Shown piece by piece: positions 15,760 to 25,552 of a stretch of DNA of 64,000 nucleotides (position 1 is its first letter; each line of letters starts with the position of its first letter). Under the pieces are notes generated by a model. It was not told the origin of the DNA. It saw only the letters and a list, made by a program, of their open reading frames with translations, and ran no database searches. This stretch comes from Pseudomonadota bacterium (GTDB taxonomy: Bacteria > Pseudomonadota > Alphaproteobacteria > Rhizobiales > Xanthobacteraceae): the NCBI GenBank assembly GCA_023387695.1, contig JAEWHT010000452.1, positions 14,879-78,878 on the forward strand, read 5' to 3'. The translations under genes were made by a program, and so were the position numbers.

Positions 15760-16749
15760 TTACTTGGTCGCTTGACGCGTGGGCGGAACGCGGTGCCGCT
15801 TCTTCGGCGGCATGGCATAGCCCGGAATGATGGCGCCGGGATAGCAGATCACAACGCTTGCGAGCCGATGCCCGGCCTGGGCGGCCTCGATCGGATCGGA
15901 ACCGCCGAGCCGGGCGGCGATATAGGCGGCGGCGAAGCTGTCGCCTGCCGCGGTGGTATCAACGACTGGCTTGGTCATGGGTTCGGCTCGGACCTCATAG
16001 GAAGCCCCAGGAAAGCGCAGCATGCTGACAGGCTCGGCAAGGCGGAACACCAGCTCGGGCGTCGGGATGCGGGCCATCAGCTGTTCACGGCTCTCGCCGG
16101 GATAGAGCGCAAGCAGATCCTCGGTCGAGGTCAGCACGATGTCGGCAGCGGCAAAGGCCGCGGCAAACACCTCGCGCGCGACATCGCGATCGGGCCAGCC
16201 GCGCGCACGGAAGTTCGTGTCGAACACAAAGCGCGTGCCGAGCAGGCGCGCGCGCTTGATCGCCGCGAACAAGCGATCGCGACCCGCGGCGTCGTAGATC
16301 GAGAGCGTGATCGCCGAGAGATAGACGATGTCGTAGCTCATCAGCGAATTGAGGAGCTCATCGGTCTCCGGCAGGCTCATCAGCTGCCGCGCCGCCGCAC
16401 TGTCGCGCCAGTGGAAGAACTGGCGCTCACCTTTGGCATCGAGCTGGATCATGTAGAGGCCGGGCAGCTTGCCCGGCAGCCGCACGACACGTCGGGTGCC
16501 GACGCCCTCGGCATTCCAGGCTGCGATCATCTCCTCGCTCATGCCGTCGTCGCCGAGCGCGGTGAAATAATCGACCTTGACCTCGAGCCGCGCCAGATAC
16601 ACCGCCGTGTTGAGGGTATCGCCGCCGAAGCCGCGCGAGAACAAGCCACCGCCCTGCCCGGTGGAATGTCCTCCTTGGGCCTGCCGGAGCTCGACCATGC
16701 ATTCACCGATGCAAGCAACGCTCGCCATCGTCAGATCCAGGCTGTTCAT
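15760..16749 (-). CDS. kdgK: PfkB-family kinase, probable 2-keto-3-deoxygluconate kinase
   Basis: This encodes 329 residues. The N-terminus SVACIGECMVELRQA and the C-terminal PfkB signature DTTAAGDSFAAAYIAA (catalytic Asp in AGDSF) are clear. IGECMVELR is the form seen in KDG kinases. It would phosphorylate 2-keto-3-deoxygluconate or an isomer to feed the aldolase encoded next. The start may instead be the ATG at 16728, since homologues begin there; neither has a strong Shine-Dalgarno sequence. It follows the DenD-like gene by 8 bp. Confidence 0.85.
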   Translation of the reverse strand: MNSLDLTMASVACIGECMVELRQAQGGHSTGQGGGLFSRGFGGDTLNTAVYLARLEVKVDYFTALGDDGMSEEMIAAWNAEGVGTRRVVRLPGKLPGLYMIQLDAKGERQFFHWRDSAAARQLMSLPETDELLNSLMSYDIVYLSAITLSIYDAAGRDRLFAAIKRARLLGTRFVFDTNFRARGWPDRDVAREVFAAAFAAADIVLTSTEDLLALYPGESREQLMARIPTPELVFRLAEPVSMLRFPGASYEVRAEPMTKPVVDTTAAGDSFAAAYIAARLGGSDPIEAAQAGHRLASVVICYPGAIIPGYAMPPKKRHRVPPTRQATK

Positions 16750-16757
16750 CGGTTACG

Positions 16758-17744
16758 TCAGGCGACGAAATTCCCGCCGAGTTCGTCTTCGATGTGGATG
16801 CGGATGATATCGTCAAAAGTTTTCTCGGCGGTGGTGAAGCCGAGCTCAAGCGACCGCTTCGCATTGAAATTGCGCGGCCAGCCGCCGACGATGCCGACGA
16901 TGAACGGATCCGGCTCCCGCTTGATGCGCGCCGCGACCTTCTCACCCGCAACGCGCTTCAGGGCGGCGATCTGCTCGCCGACCGTGGCCGACAAGCCGGG
17001 CATGGTCAGATTGCGGCGCGGGCCGACCGTAGCAAGGTCCATGGTGCCGGCATGCAGCAAGAAGCCGACAGCCGAGCGCGGCGTGGCGTGCCAGTGGCGA
17101 ACATCCTCAGACACAGGGAGGATCGCTTCCTTGCCGGCCAAGGGCTCGCGCAGGATGTTGGAGAAGAAGCCCGATGCCGCCTTGTTGGGCAGGCCAGGCC
17201 GGATGCAGATGGTCGGCAGGCGGATGCCGATGCCGTCAAGGAAGCCGCGGCGCGAGTAATCCGCGAGCAGCAGTTCACCGATCGACTTCTGGGTGCCGTA
17301 GCTCAGGAGCGGGGTGTGGAAGAACTCGTCGTTGATCGCGTCCGGGAACGGCGCGCCGAACACGGCGATCGAGGACGTGAAGACGACGCGCGGCTTATAG
17401 CCACCGCCGACGAGCCTGATCGCGTCGAGCAGCATCCGTGTGCCATCGAGATTGATGCGGTAGCCCTTGTCGAAATCCAGCTCAGCCTCGCCCGAGACGA
17501 TGGCGGCGAGATGGAAGATCACGTCGGGACGGCCGGCGATCAGCTTCTCAGCCGCGCCGGCAACTGCGAAATCGCCCGAGACGGTCTCGACGGGAAAGCC
17601 AGCCTTCTCCGGCTTCTTGGGCTCGACCACGTCATGCATGGTCAGCTTGGTGATGTCGCTCTTGCCGAGGCGGCCATCGCGCAAGAGACGTTCACACAGT
17701 TTGCGGCCGACCATGCCGGCAGCGCCCAGAACCAGAATGTGCAA
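16758..17744 (-). CDS. denD: DenD-like NAD-dependent sugar-acid dehydrogenase (epimerase fold)
   Basis: This encodes 328 residues. It has a Rossmann GAAGMVGRKL at the N-terminus, FTSSIAVFG, and the Tyr-x3-Lys pair in YGTQKSIGE. Overall it resembles D-erythronate dehydrogenase (DenD), an extended SDR that oxidises the C2 hydroxyl of tetronates. The start codon is TTG (17744), with GGAG seven bases upstream and the Rossmann strand beginning at once. It is embedded between a CUT1 ABC importer and a KDG-kinase-like gene, so its substrate here may be an imported sugar acid rather than erythronate. Confidence 0.8.
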   Translation of the reverse strand: MHILVLGAAGMVGRKLCERLLRDGRLGKSDITKLTMHDVVEPKKPEKAGFPVETVSGDFAVAGAAEKLIAGRPDVIFHLAAIVSGEAELDFDKGYRINLDGTRMLLDAIRLVGGGYKPRVVFTSSIAVFGAPFPDAINDEFFHTPLLSYGTQKSIGELLLADYSRRGFLDGIGIRLPTICIRPGLPNKAASGFFSNILREPLAGKEAILPVSEDVRHWHATPRSAVGFLLHAGTMDLATVGPRRNLTMPGLSATVGEQIAALKRVAGEKVAARIKREPDPFIVGIVGGWPRNFNAKRSLELGFTTAEKTFDDIIRIHIEDELGGNFVA

Positions 17745-17831
17745 GAGCCTACTCCTTCTTATTGGCCGGAACGCGCCGCTCTTGAAACGTCCTTTGGGGA
17801 ACGCTGGCGCGTTTTCAGGCAGGCCCCGCGA

Positions 17832-18707
17832 TCATTCCTTCACGGCGCCGGTCATTGCCGACACATAGTACTCTACGAAGAAGGAATAAAGGATAACTAC
17901 AGGGACCGAGCCGGTCAGGGCCGCCGCCATCAGGGCGCCCCAATGGTAGACGTCGCCGTTGACGAGCTCCGTGATGGCGCCGACCGGGATGGTCTTGTTC
18001 TCCGACGAGGAGATGAAGGTCAGCGCGTAGATGAACTCGTTCCAGGACAGCGTGAAGGCGAAGATGCCAGCCGAAATCACGCCCGGCAGCGACAGCGGCA
18101 GCGTGATTTTGGTCAGGATCTGGAGCCGCGTGGCTCCGTCGATCAGCGCGCATTCCTCAAGCTCGTAAGGAATGGTGCGGAAATAGCCCATCAGGAGCCA
18201 GGTGCAGAACGGAATCAGGAAGGTCGGATAAGTCAGGATCAGCGCCAGATTGCCGTCGAACAGGCCGAGCTGGAACACGATCGCCGCCAACGGAATGAAC
18301 AGGATCGAGGGCGGAACGAGATAGCCGAGGAAGATCGCCAGGCCCACATAGCGCGAGCCCCTGTAGCGCAGGCGCTCGATCGCGTAGGCCGCGCAGACAC
18401 TGGCGAACAGCGAAATGAAGGTCGAGCACACCGAGACGATGACGGTGTTCCACATCCACAACGGATAGTCGGTGTCGAAGAACAGCTTCTTGATGTGCTC
18501 CAGCGTCGGATGCGCAATCAGAAACGGATTGTACTTCTCATAATCGTACATCTCCGCGTCCGGCTTGAACGTCGTCACCGCCATCCAGTAGAACGGGAAC
18601 AGCAGGAAGAAGATGATCAGGCCGAGCGGAAGGTAGACGCGCAGGAACTTGCGCGGAAAACTCTCCAGATAATCCATTCCGACGCTTTGGTCGTCCACAG
18701 TGGTCAT
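17832..18707 (-). CDS. CUT1 sugar ABC transporter permease (MalG type)
   Basis: This encodes 291 residues with about six transmembrane segments. The EAA loop is EECALIDGATRLQILTKITL, which docks to the ATPase. The family marker WNEFIYALTFISS is near the C-terminus. Its ATG has GGAGGGA upstream and lies 2 bp after the MalF-type gene, so both permeases are coexpressed. Confidence 0.92.
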   Translation of the reverse strand: MTTVDDQSVGMDYLESFPRKFLRVYLPLGLIIFFLLFPFYWMAVTTFKPDAEMYDYEKYNPFLIAHPTLEHIKKLFFDTDYPLWMWNTVIVSVCSTFISLFASVCAAYAIERLRYRGSRYVGLAIFLGYLVPPSILFIPLAAIVFQLGLFDGNLALILTYPTFLIPFCTWLLMGYFRTIPYELEECALIDGATRLQILTKITLPLSLPGVISAGIFAFTLSWNEFIYALTFISSSENKTIPVGAITELVNGDVYHWGALMAAALTGSVPVVILYSFFVEYYVSAMTGAVKE

Positions 18708-18709
18708 GC

Positions 18710-19657
18710 TCAGTCCCTCCCGCCCTGCTGCCAGCGGGACCGCTGAAGACCAAAGAAGCTCAACAGGATTGCAGCGACCAGGAACGGGATCATCGCATTC
18801 GAGATCGCCGCACCCTCGCCGAGATTGCCGCCGGTGATGGCGCGCTGGAACGACAGCGTCGCCATCAGATGCGTCGCATTGATCGGGCCACCGCGCGTGA
18901 TCGTGTAGATGAGCTGGAAGTCGGTGAAGGTCATCAGCACCGAGAACGTCATCACCACAGCAATGATCGGTGACAACATCGGCAGCGTGATGTGACGGAA
19001 GCGCTGCAGATTGGTGGCGCCATCGAGATTGGCGGCCTCGTAGAGCGAGGGCGAGATGGTCTGCAATCCCGCCAGCAGTGTGATCGCCACGAACGGCACG
19101 CCGCGCCAGATATTGGCGAGCACGACCGACCAGCGCGCATTCCAGGGATCGCCGAGGAAATCGATGTAGTGCGTCAAGAGGCCCGCCTTGATCAGCACCC
19201 AGGAGATGATCGAGAACTGGCTGTCATAGATCCACCAGAACGCGATCGCCGACAGCACGGTCGGCACCACGAAGGGCAACAGCACGATGGCGCGGACCAT
19301 CGACTTGAACGGCAGCCGTTCGTTGAGCAGCAGAGCGAGATAGAGTCCGATCGCGAATTTCACGATGCTCGCGAACACCGTGTAGAAAATGGTGTTGAAG
19401 ACCGACAGCCAGAACACGCTGTCCTTGGACAGCGAGACGAAGTTCGCGAAGCCGATGTAGCGACCAACGCCGCCGATCTTGGTGTCGGTCATGCCGAGCC
19501 AGAAACCAAGCGCCAGCGGGTAAGCGAGAAACAGAATCAGAATGGCGATCGCCGGCACCATGAACATGGCACCGAGAAAGTTTCGGCTCTCAAAAGCCCT
19601 GGTCCAAAGACTGCTGCGCTTGACCTGCGCACCGATGGGCTCGGCCATAACTGCCAT
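18710..19657 (-). CDS. CUT1 sugar ABC transporter permease (MalF type)
   Basis: This encodes 315 residues with an N-terminal cytoplasmic segment (AQVKRSSLWTRAFESRN) and six predicted membrane helices. The EAA loop is YEAANLDGATNLQRFRHITL. AGGGGAG precedes the ATG. It forms the inner-membrane channel together with the downstream permease. Confidence 0.92.
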   Translation of the reverse strand: MAVMAEPIGAQVKRSSLWTRAFESRNFLGAMFMVPAIAILILFLAYPLALGFWLGMTDTKIGGVGRYIGFANFVSLSKDSVFWLSVFNTIFYTVFASIVKFAIGLYLALLLNERLPFKSMVRAIVLLPFVVPTVLSAIAFWWIYDSQFSIISWVLIKAGLLTHYIDFLGDPWNARWSVVLANIWRGVPFVAITLLAGLQTISPSLYEAANLDGATNLQRFRHITLPMLSPIIAVVMTFSVLMTFTDFQLIYTITRGGPINATHLMATLSFQRAITGGNLGEGAAISNAMIPFLVAAILLSFFGLQRSRWQQGGRD

Positions 19658-19683
19658 GTCGGACTCCCCTCAAAGAACGACAA

Positions 19684-19713
19684 CGGCGGCGTCCGGCAAA
19701 CCGGACGCCGCCG
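19684..19713 (-). promoter_or_regulatory. 13-bp stem-loop between binding-protein and permease genes
   Basis: CGGCGGCGTCCGG pairs perfectly with CCGGACGCCGCCG around a 4-base loop. No T-run follows on the minus strand. It lies within the operon, just after the binding-protein gene, where such hairpins usually protect the upstream mRNA and raise binding-protein levels over permease. Confidence 0.75.
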
Positions 19714-19722
19714 CGTAGCGCA

Positions 19723-21036
19723 TCAGACCTGATAGTAGCGCTTGGCGCGCTCGGCGGCGCGCTTCGCAGCTTCCTGCGGCGTGGCCTGTCCGGCGGCGGC
19801 TTCCGCGAACATGTCGACCACGACGAAGTCGCCCATGACAGCGGCGGAGGCATAGCCCAGGTCACCGGCATAGCCGTTGTCGCGGCAGCGCTTCAGGCAG
19901 TCACGATACGGCGTGATCTTGGGATCGGAGGTCCAGACCGGGTTGTCGTTGTAGGCCGGGAGCGGCGGCGAGACGTAGCCGTTGGAGGCAACCTCCCAAG
20001 CGTCGTAGTTCTCCTTGTCCATCATGAACTTGATGTATTCCTTGACGGCCTTCGGATACTTCGAGTGCTTGTAGCCGTAGTAGACGAGCACGTTCTGCTG
20101 CTCGGTCGACACACCCACGGGTCCGATCGGCATCGGCGCGTGGTCCATATCCTTGGCGATCTCCTGCTGCTTGGGATCAGGGGAGGTCTTACCGACGGTC
20201 CAGATCGAGATGCCGTTCAGGGTAAGACTGAGTTCGCCGTTCAGGAACGCCTTGTTGTTGTTCGAGTCGTTCCACGACAGCACGCCCGGAATGAAAGTCG
20301 CATAGAGCTGCTTGACGTATTCGATCGCGGCGATCGTCTCCGGCGAGTCGATCACGACTTCGTTCTTGTCGTTGACGACCTTGCCGCCGAACGCCCACAG
20401 CGCCCACTGGCACCAGCCATTGGCGTCGCCGGTGGCATGTCCGAGCGCGAAGCCGGCCGGCGTGTTGTTCTTCTTCAAGGCCTGGCAAAGCTTGAGGAAA
20501 CCGTCGGTGTCTGTGGGGAATTTCTCGAAGCCAGCCGCCTTCACGTGGCTGATGCGGTAGTTGAGGCAGCCGCCCGTCGCGCCTTGCGGAATGGCAATCC
20601 AGTTGTTGCCCTTCTTGCCGTAGCGCTCGGCAACCGGGTACCAGCCGCCATATTGCTTGCCGAGATAGTCGGCGACATCGGTCATGTCGATCAGCTTCTC
20701 GGGGAATTTGAAGGGGTCGTCGAGCGTACCGACGATGAGATCGGGACCGGCGCCGACATTGGCGGCGACCGCAGCCTTGGGACGGATGTCCTCCCAGCTC
20801 TCGGCCTCGAGCTTGACCTTGATGCCGGTCTTCTCGGAGAACTTCTTGGTCTGCTCGGCGAACTTGTCGAACTCGGCCTGGATGAACTGCTTCCAGCGCA
20901 GCACGCGGATCGAAGCGTTCGGCTCCGGCGTGTTGGTCCACTCCGCAGCCCGAACCGGAACGATACCTGGGCCAGCCAGCAACGCTGCACCGCCCAGGCC
21001 AGCTTTAAGCACACTTCGCCTGTCGAAATCGCTCAT
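19723..21036 (-). CDS. Sugar ABC transporter substrate-binding protein (CUT1)
   Basis: This encodes 437 residues. The N-terminus FDRRSVLKAGLGGAALL is a twin-arginine signal with a hydrophobic core and cleavage near VRAAEW, so export is probably by the Tat path. The mature protein has the type-1 solute-binding layout (IRVLRWKQF, GPDLIVGTLDDPFKF, NGELSLTLNG). CAGGGAGAG precedes the ATG. It captures the sugar for the permeases encoded downstream. The specific ligand cannot be read from the sequence. Confidence 0.92.
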   Translation of the reverse strand: MSDFDRRSVLKAGLGGAALLAGPGIVPVRAAEWTNTPEPNASIRVLRWKQFIQAEFDKFAEQTKKFSEKTGIKVKLEAESWEDIRPKAAVAANVGAGPDLIVGTLDDPFKFPEKLIDMTDVADYLGKQYGGWYPVAERYGKKGNNWIAIPQGATGGCLNYRISHVKAAGFEKFPTDTDGFLKLCQALKKNNTPAGFALGHATGDANGWCQWALWAFGGKVVNDKNEVVIDSPETIAAIEYVKQLYATFIPGVLSWNDSNNNKAFLNGELSLTLNGISIWTVGKTSPDPKQQEIAKDMDHAPMPIGPVGVSTEQQNVLVYYGYKHSKYPKAVKEYIKFMMDKENYDAWEVASNGYVSPPLPAYNDNPVWTSDPKITPYRDCLKRCRDNGYAGDLGYASAAVMGDFVVVDMFAEAAAGQATPQEAAKRAAERAKRYYQV

Positions 21037-21092
21037 CGTTCTCTCCCTGAATATTATTTTGTCTTTTGGTAGTTTTACGTCACGAAACGCCG

Positions 21093-22154
21093 CTACATGC
21101 GCTTGCCAGTCGCCTCGTCGAACAGATGCACCAGCGACGGATCGGGCTTCAGCTTGACCTTGTCGCCCGGGTTGAACTGGTGACGCTCGCGGAACACCGC
21201 GACGACCTGCTCGCCTCCAACCTTCGCAAACACCTGCGTCTCCGAGCCGGTCGGCTCGACCACGAGGATCTCGGCGTCAGCGCCGTCGTCGGCGATGGTG
21301 AAGTGCTCGGGACGCACGCCATAGACGACCGGCTTGCCGTCGGAGCCCGCAGGCGCGTTCTTGAGCGGCAGCTTGACCCCGTTCGGCCCCTCGAAGGTCG
21401 CAACGCCGTTCACACGGACGTGGCCTTTCAGGAAGTTCATCGAGGGCGAGCCGATGAAGCCAGCGACAAACTGGTTGTCCGGCTTGTCGTACAGCTCGAG
21501 CGGCGTGCCCATCTGCTCGACGATGCCGTCATGCATCACGACGATCTTGTCGGCCATGGTCTTGGCCTCGATCTGGTCGTGGGTCACGTAGACGGTGGTG
21601 GTCTTGAGCCGCTGGTGCAGCTCCTTGATCTCGGTGCGCATGGCGACGCGCAGCTTGGCGTCGAGGTTCGACAAGGGCTCGTCGAACAGGAACACCTGGG
21701 GATCGCGCACGATGGCGCGGCCCATGGCAACGCGCTGGCGCTGGCCGCCGGAGAGCTGACGTGGATAACGATCGAGCAGCGGCGACAGCGCGAGGATTTC
21801 GGCGGCGCGCTTCACGCGCTTGTTGATCTCATCTGAGCCTGCATTCCGCAGCTTCAGCGAGAAGCCCATGTTCTCGCCAACCGTCATGTGCGGATAGAGC
21901 GCGTAGTTCTGGAACACCATCGCAATGTCCCGCTCCTTGGGCTGGACATTGTTGACGACGCGGTCACCGATCGAGATCGTGCCGGAGGTGATGTTTTCGA
22001 GGCCTGCCAGCATGCGCAGAAGCGTCGACTTGCCGCAGCCGGAGGGGCCCACCAGAACGACGAACTGGCCATCCTCGATCGGGATCGAAACGCCGTGCAG
22101 GACTTCAAAATTGCCGAACGATTTCCGCACGTCGCGGATTTGCACAGACGACAT
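21093..22154 (-). CDS. ugpC: Sugar ABC transporter ATPase (UgpC/MalK type)
   Basis: This encodes 353 residues. It has Walker A ([14 protein letters not shown]), the signature [14 protein letters not shown], Walker B with [15 protein letters not shown], the H-loop (YVTHDQIEA) and a C-terminal MalK-type TOBE domain (VYGVRPEHF). It powers the importer encoded by the next three genes. GGAGGAGGGAG lies upstream. It is the first gene of the minus-strand operon and faces lacI across a 208-bp intergenic region that holds one LacI-type site. Confidence 0.93.
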   Translation of the reverse strand: MSSVQIRDVRKSFGNFEVLHGVSIPIEDGQFVVLVGPSGCGKSTLLRMLAGLENITSGTISIGDRVVNNVQPKERDIAMVFQNYALYPHMTVGENMGFSLKLRNAGSDEINKRVKRAAEILALSPLLDRYPRQLSGGQRQRVAMGRAIVRDPQVFLFDEPLSNLDAKLRVAMRTEIKELHQRLKTTTVYVTHDQIEAKTMADKIVVMHDGIVEQMGTPLELYDKPDNQFVAGFIGSPSMNFLKGHVRVNGVATFEGPNGVKLPLKNAPAGSDGKPVVYGVRPEHFTIADDGADAEILVVEPTGSETQVFAKVGGEQVVAVFRERHQFNPGDKVKLKPDPSLVHLFDEATGKRM

Positions 22155-22306
22155 CTAGGCTCCCTCCTCCGACTCAGACGACGCGCAACTGTGGCGCCGC
22201 CACCGTCTTGTTTTTTCTGAACTTCGCCGACCCGAAGCCCCTCTTAACGGGCGACATTCTCGGCAGTTTGCGCGGCTTTGGCAATTTGTCTTTGGTTAGT
22301 CGTTGC

Positions 22307-22320
22307 TGGTAGCGCTGTCA
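22307..22320. promoter_or_regulatory. Candidate LacI-family operator A
   Basis: TGGTAGCGCTGTCA is an imperfect 14-bp palindrome with a central CG, as bound by LacI regulators. It matches sites B and C in 10 or more of 14 positions. It lies 43 bp upstream of the lacI start and about 150 bp upstream of the ABC operon start. Confidence 0.6.
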
Positions 22321-22362
22321 ACGATCCTTTGTTTGCGGGAGTGGCTGTGTTATGAGCAACAA

Positions 22363-23460
22363 ATGGGTCGAAAGCGCACCAAGTCTGGCAAGATTCGGTT
22401 GGCTGAAGTCGCCGAGCTCGCCGGCGTCAGCCCGATTACGGCGTCCCGCTTCTTCCGCAATCCCGAGGCATTGTCGATCGCCAAGCGGACACGGGTCGAG
22501 AGCGCGGCCCGGGAGCTCGGCTATGTGCCCAACCTTGCGGCACGTGCACTGGCTTCGCAGCGCACCGAAGTGATCGGTGTCTTGATTCCGTCACTGACCA
22601 ACAACGTGTTTTCCGACGTGCTGCGCGGCATCTATGACGCCTCCGAAGGCAGCCGTTACTCGATCCAGTTGTCCAACACACGCTACAGTATCCTCCAGGA
22701 GGAGAAGCTGCTGCGCCTGTTTCTGGCGCAGAAGCCGGCGGGACTGATCGTCACGGGAATCGACCAGACTACGGAATCGCGCGCGATGCTGGAGGCGGCC
22801 GACTGCCCGATCGTGCAGATCATGGAAATCGGGCCCAACCCGGTCGACATGATGATCGGCTTTTCCCATTTTGATGCAGCGCGCGCGGCGATTGCACATC
22901 TGTTCGAGCAGGGCCATCGCAAGATCGGCTTCGTCGGCGCGCGCATGGATCCGCGGGTGCAGCGCAGGCTCGACGGCTATGTCGCCGCCATGAAGGACGC
23001 CGGCCTTTACGACCAAAGGCTGATCGTGACGACGGCGACACCAACCTCGGTGACGCTCGGCGGCGCGCTGTTCGCCGACATCCTCGCGCGCGAGCCTGGA
23101 CTCGACGCGGTATTCTGCGCCAATGACGACCTTGCGCTCGGCGTTCTCTTCGAATGCCGGCGCCGGGAGATCTCGATCCCCGACCAGATCGCGATCGTCG
23201 GCTTCAACGACCTCGAATTCATGGCCTCGTCGGTGCCGACGCTGACGAGCGTGCGGACCAACCGTTACGAGATGGGCAGCACTGCTGCCGCGATGCTGAT
23301 CGAGGCGATCGAGGGCAAGCGCCCGGAAGAACCCGTGCTCGATCTCGGCTTTACCGTGATCGAGCGACAGAGTTCGCAGACGCAGCGGCCAACAACGAGC
23401 CCTCGTTCGCCGGAATGGTCGCCAGTCACACAAAATGATAGCGTTACCAACGACCCCTGA
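22363..23460 (+). CDS. LacI-family transcriptional regulator
   Basis: This encodes 365 residues. The helix-turn-helix is RLAEVAELAGVSPITASRFFRNPEALS, followed by the hinge YVPNLAARALAS and the periplasmic-binding-protein-like sugar domain. The C-terminus is extended by about 30 Ser/Thr/Pro-rich residues. The ATG at 22363 was chosen because MGRKRTKSGK leads straight into the DNA-binding domain. No strong Shine-Dalgarno sequence is visible, so the start is uncertain by a few codons. It probably represses the divergent ABC operon and the downstream dehydratase, released by the imported sugar or an intermediate. Confidence 0.88.
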   Translation: MGRKRTKSGKIRLAEVAELAGVSPITASRFFRNPEALSIAKRTRVESAARELGYVPNLAARALASQRTEVIGVLIPSLTNNVFSDVLRGIYDASEGSRYSIQLSNTRYSILQEEKLLRLFLAQKPAGLIVTGIDQTTESRAMLEAADCPIVQIMEIGPNPVDMMIGFSHFDAARAAIAHLFEQGHRKIGFVGARMDPRVQRRLDGYVAAMKDAGLYDQRLIVTTATPTSVTLGGALFADILAREPGLDAVFCANDDLALGVLFECRRREISIPDQIAIVGFNDLEFMASSVPTLTSVRTNRYEMGSTAAAMLIEAIEGKRPEEPVLDLGFTVIERQSSQTQRPTTSPRSPEWSPVTQNDSVTNDP

Positions 23461-23475
23461 GTAGTATCGCTACCA
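23436..23475. promoter_or_regulatory. Candidate LacI-family operators B and C (tandem)
   Basis: Site B is TGATAGCGTTACCA (23436-23449) and site C is TAGTATCGCTACCA (23462-23475). Read on the other strand they become TGGTAACGCTATCA and TGGTAGCGATACTA, matching site A. They start 26 bp apart, span the lacI stop codon and lie 114-153 bp upstream of the dehydratase start. Confidence 0.6.
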
Positions 23476-23588
23476 TGAGGAAACGCTCGCCAGCAGGCGG
23501 GCCGTCATTACATGCTCGCGCCGCCGGGCGCCGCACCGATCGACATCGCCGGACGTCGGCCGTGCGACTGCATTGAAGGAGAAACCCA

Positions 23589-25418
23589 ATGACAAAAAAG
23601 CCAACCAATGGGCATGCGCCCGCCGGTAACGGCACCCGCCGCCACCTTCGCTCGCAGGACTGGTTCAACAATCCGCACAATCCGGGCATGACCGCGCTCT
23701 ACCTGGAGCGCTACCTGAATTTCGGCCTCACCCGCGCCGAGCTGCAGTCCGGCAAGCCGATCATCGGCATCGCCCAGACCGGCAACGACCTCTCCCCCTG
23801 CAATCGCCACCACATCGAGCTGGCCCACCGCGTCCGCGAAGGCATCCGCGAGGCCGGCGGCATTGCGATGGAATTCCCGACCCACCCGATCCAGGAGACC
23901 GGCAAGCGCCCGACCGCGGCGCTCGACCGCAACCTCGCCTATCTCGGCCTGGTCGAGGTTCTCTACGGCTATCCGCTCGACGGCGTGGTCCTGACCACCG
24001 GCTGCGACAAGACCACACCCGCCCTGATGATGGCGGCGGCGACCGTGAACCTGCCGGCGATCGTGCTGTCGGGCGGCCCGATGCTCAATGGCTGGCACAA
24101 TGGCGAGCGCACCGGCTCCGGCACCATCGTCTGGAAGTCGCGCGAGCGGCTTGCCGCCGGCGAGATCGACTATGAAGAGTTCATGGAGATCGTGGCGTCA
24201 TCAGCGCCTTCGGTCGGCCATTGCAACACCATGGGCACGGCCTCGACCATGAACGGCCTCGCCGAAGCGCTCGGCTTCTCGCTGCCGGGCTGCTCGGCGA
24301 TCCCCGCCCCCTACCGCGAACGCGGCCAGATCGCCTACGAGACAGGAAAACGCGCCGTCGAGATGGTCTGGGAAGATCTCAAGCCTTCGGACATCCTGAC
24401 ACGCAAAGCGTTCGAGAACTGTATCGTGATCAATTCGGCGATCGGCGGCTCGACCAACGCGCCGATCCACATCAACGCGCTCGCCCGTCACATCGGCGTG
24501 GAGCTCTCGATCGACGACTGGCAGAAATTCGGCCATGACGTGCCGTTGCTCGTCAACATGCAGCCGGCCGGCTTCTATCTCGGCGAAGAATTCCACCGCG
24601 CCGGCGGCGTGCCGGCCGTGGTGCGCGAATTGATGAAGCACAAGCGCATCCACGAGGACGCGGTCACCGTCAACGGTCGCGGCATCGGCGAGAACTGCAA
24701 GAATGCGCCCGCGCCCGACAACGACGTGATCTGGGCTTACGACAAGCCGCTGGTGAAGGACGCCGGCTTCCTGGTGCTGAAGGGCAATCTGTTCGATTCC
24801 GCGATCATGAAGACCAGCGTGATCTCGAAGGAATTCCGCGACCGCTACCTCAGCAACCCCAAGGAGCCGAACGCCTTCGAGGGCCGCGCCATCGTATTCG
24901 AGGGCCCGGAGGATTATCACGAGCGCATCGATGACGCCTCGCTCGGCATCGACGAACACTGCGTGCTGTTCATTCGCGGCACCGGCCCGATCGGCTATCC
25001 CGGCGGCGCCGAGGTCGTGAACATGCAGCCGCCGGCGGCGCTGATCAAACGCGGCATCCTGTCCCTGCCCTGCATCGGTGACGGCCGCCAGTCCGGCACC
25101 TCGGGCTCGCCGTCGATCCTCAATGCCTCGCCGGAAGCGGCCGCCAATGGCGGGCTTGCGATCCTCAAGAACGGCGACAAGGTCCGCATCGACCTCAACA
25201 AGGGCAGCGCCAACATCCTGATTTCCGACGAGGAGCTGAAGAAGCGTCACGCTGAGCTCAAGGCCGCCGGCGGCTTCAAGCATCCGCCGAACCAGACGCC
25301 GTGGCAGGAGATCTACCGCAACACCGTCGGCCAGCAGTCGACCGGCGCCTGCATGGAGCTCGCCACGCGCTACCAGAACGTCGCCTCGGCGTTTGGTGTG
25401 CCGCGGGATAATCACTAG
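23589..25418 (+). CDS. IlvD/Edd-family sugar-acid dehydratase
   Basis: This encodes 609 residues. The cluster Cys residues are visible in [20 protein letters not shown] and [13 protein letters not shown], the last being the IlvD/Edd signature. The C-terminal swivelling domain has [11 protein letters not shown] and [16 protein letters not shown]. The sequence groups with pentonate/hexonate dehydratases (arabonate, xylonate) rather than with DHAD or 6-phosphogluconate dehydratase. It would convert an aldonate to a 2-keto-3-deoxy acid, the substrate of the kinase at 15760-16749. AAGGAG precedes the ATG. LacI-type sites lie upstream. Confidence 0.87.
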   Translation: MTKKPTNGHAPAGNGTRRHLRSQDWFNNPHNPGMTALYLERYLNFGLTRAELQSGKPIIGIAQTGNDLSPCNRHHIELAHRVREGIREAGGIAMEFPTHPIQETGKRPTAALDRNLAYLGLVEVLYGYPLDGVVLTTGCDKTTPALMMAAATVNLPAIVLSGGPMLNGWHNGERTGSGTIVWKSRERLAAGEIDYEEFMEIVASSAPSVGHCNTMGTASTMNGLAEALGFSLPGCSAIPAPYRERGQIAYETGKRAVEMVWEDLKPSDILTRKAFENCIVINSAIGGSTNAPIHINALARHIGVELSIDDWQKFGHDVPLLVNMQPAGFYLGEEFHRAGGVPAVVRELMKHKRIHEDAVTVNGRGIGENCKNAPAPDNDVIWAYDKPLVKDAGFLVLKGNLFDSAIMKTSVISKEFRDRYLSNPKEPNAFEGRAIVFEGPEDYHERIDDASLGIDEHCVLFIRGTGPIGYPGGAEVVNMQPPAALIKRGILSLPCIGDGRQSGTSGSPSILNASPEAAANGGLAILKNGDKVRIDLNKGSANILISDEELKKRHAELKAAGGFKHPPNQTPWQEIYRNTVGQQSTGACMELATRYQNVASAFGVPRDNH

Positions 25419-25427
25419 CAACCGCAC

Positions 25428-25513
25428 CGTCATTGCGAGGAGCGAAGCGACGAAGCAATCCAGACAGCCACTGCGGCAAGATTCTGGATTGCGTCGCTTC
25501 GCTCGCAATGACG
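25428..25513. repeat. Dispersed palindromic repeat, CGTCATTGCGAG type, copy 2
   Basis: CGTCATTGCGAGGAGCGAAG at the left pairs with CTTCGCTCGCAATGACG at the right. The inner GAAGCAATCCAGA also has a partner in TCTGGATTGCGTC. It belongs to the same family as 4420-4505. It lies between the dehydratase and the first SDR gene. Confidence 0.88.
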
Positions 25514-25552
25514 AAAAACTAACAGACCAATTCAGGTGAGGAGAACAAGAAC

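Noticed and set aside
15646..17259. 537-codon plus-strand frame over the kinase and DenD genes
   Set aside because: It spans parts of three real minus-strand genes and its composition is Arg/His/Gly-rich, typical of antisense shadows.
16794..18746. 650-codon plus-strand frame over DenD and the permease gene
   Set aside because: Complementary to clear DenD and MalG-type proteins. Repetitive Arg/Asp/Gln content, no domain.
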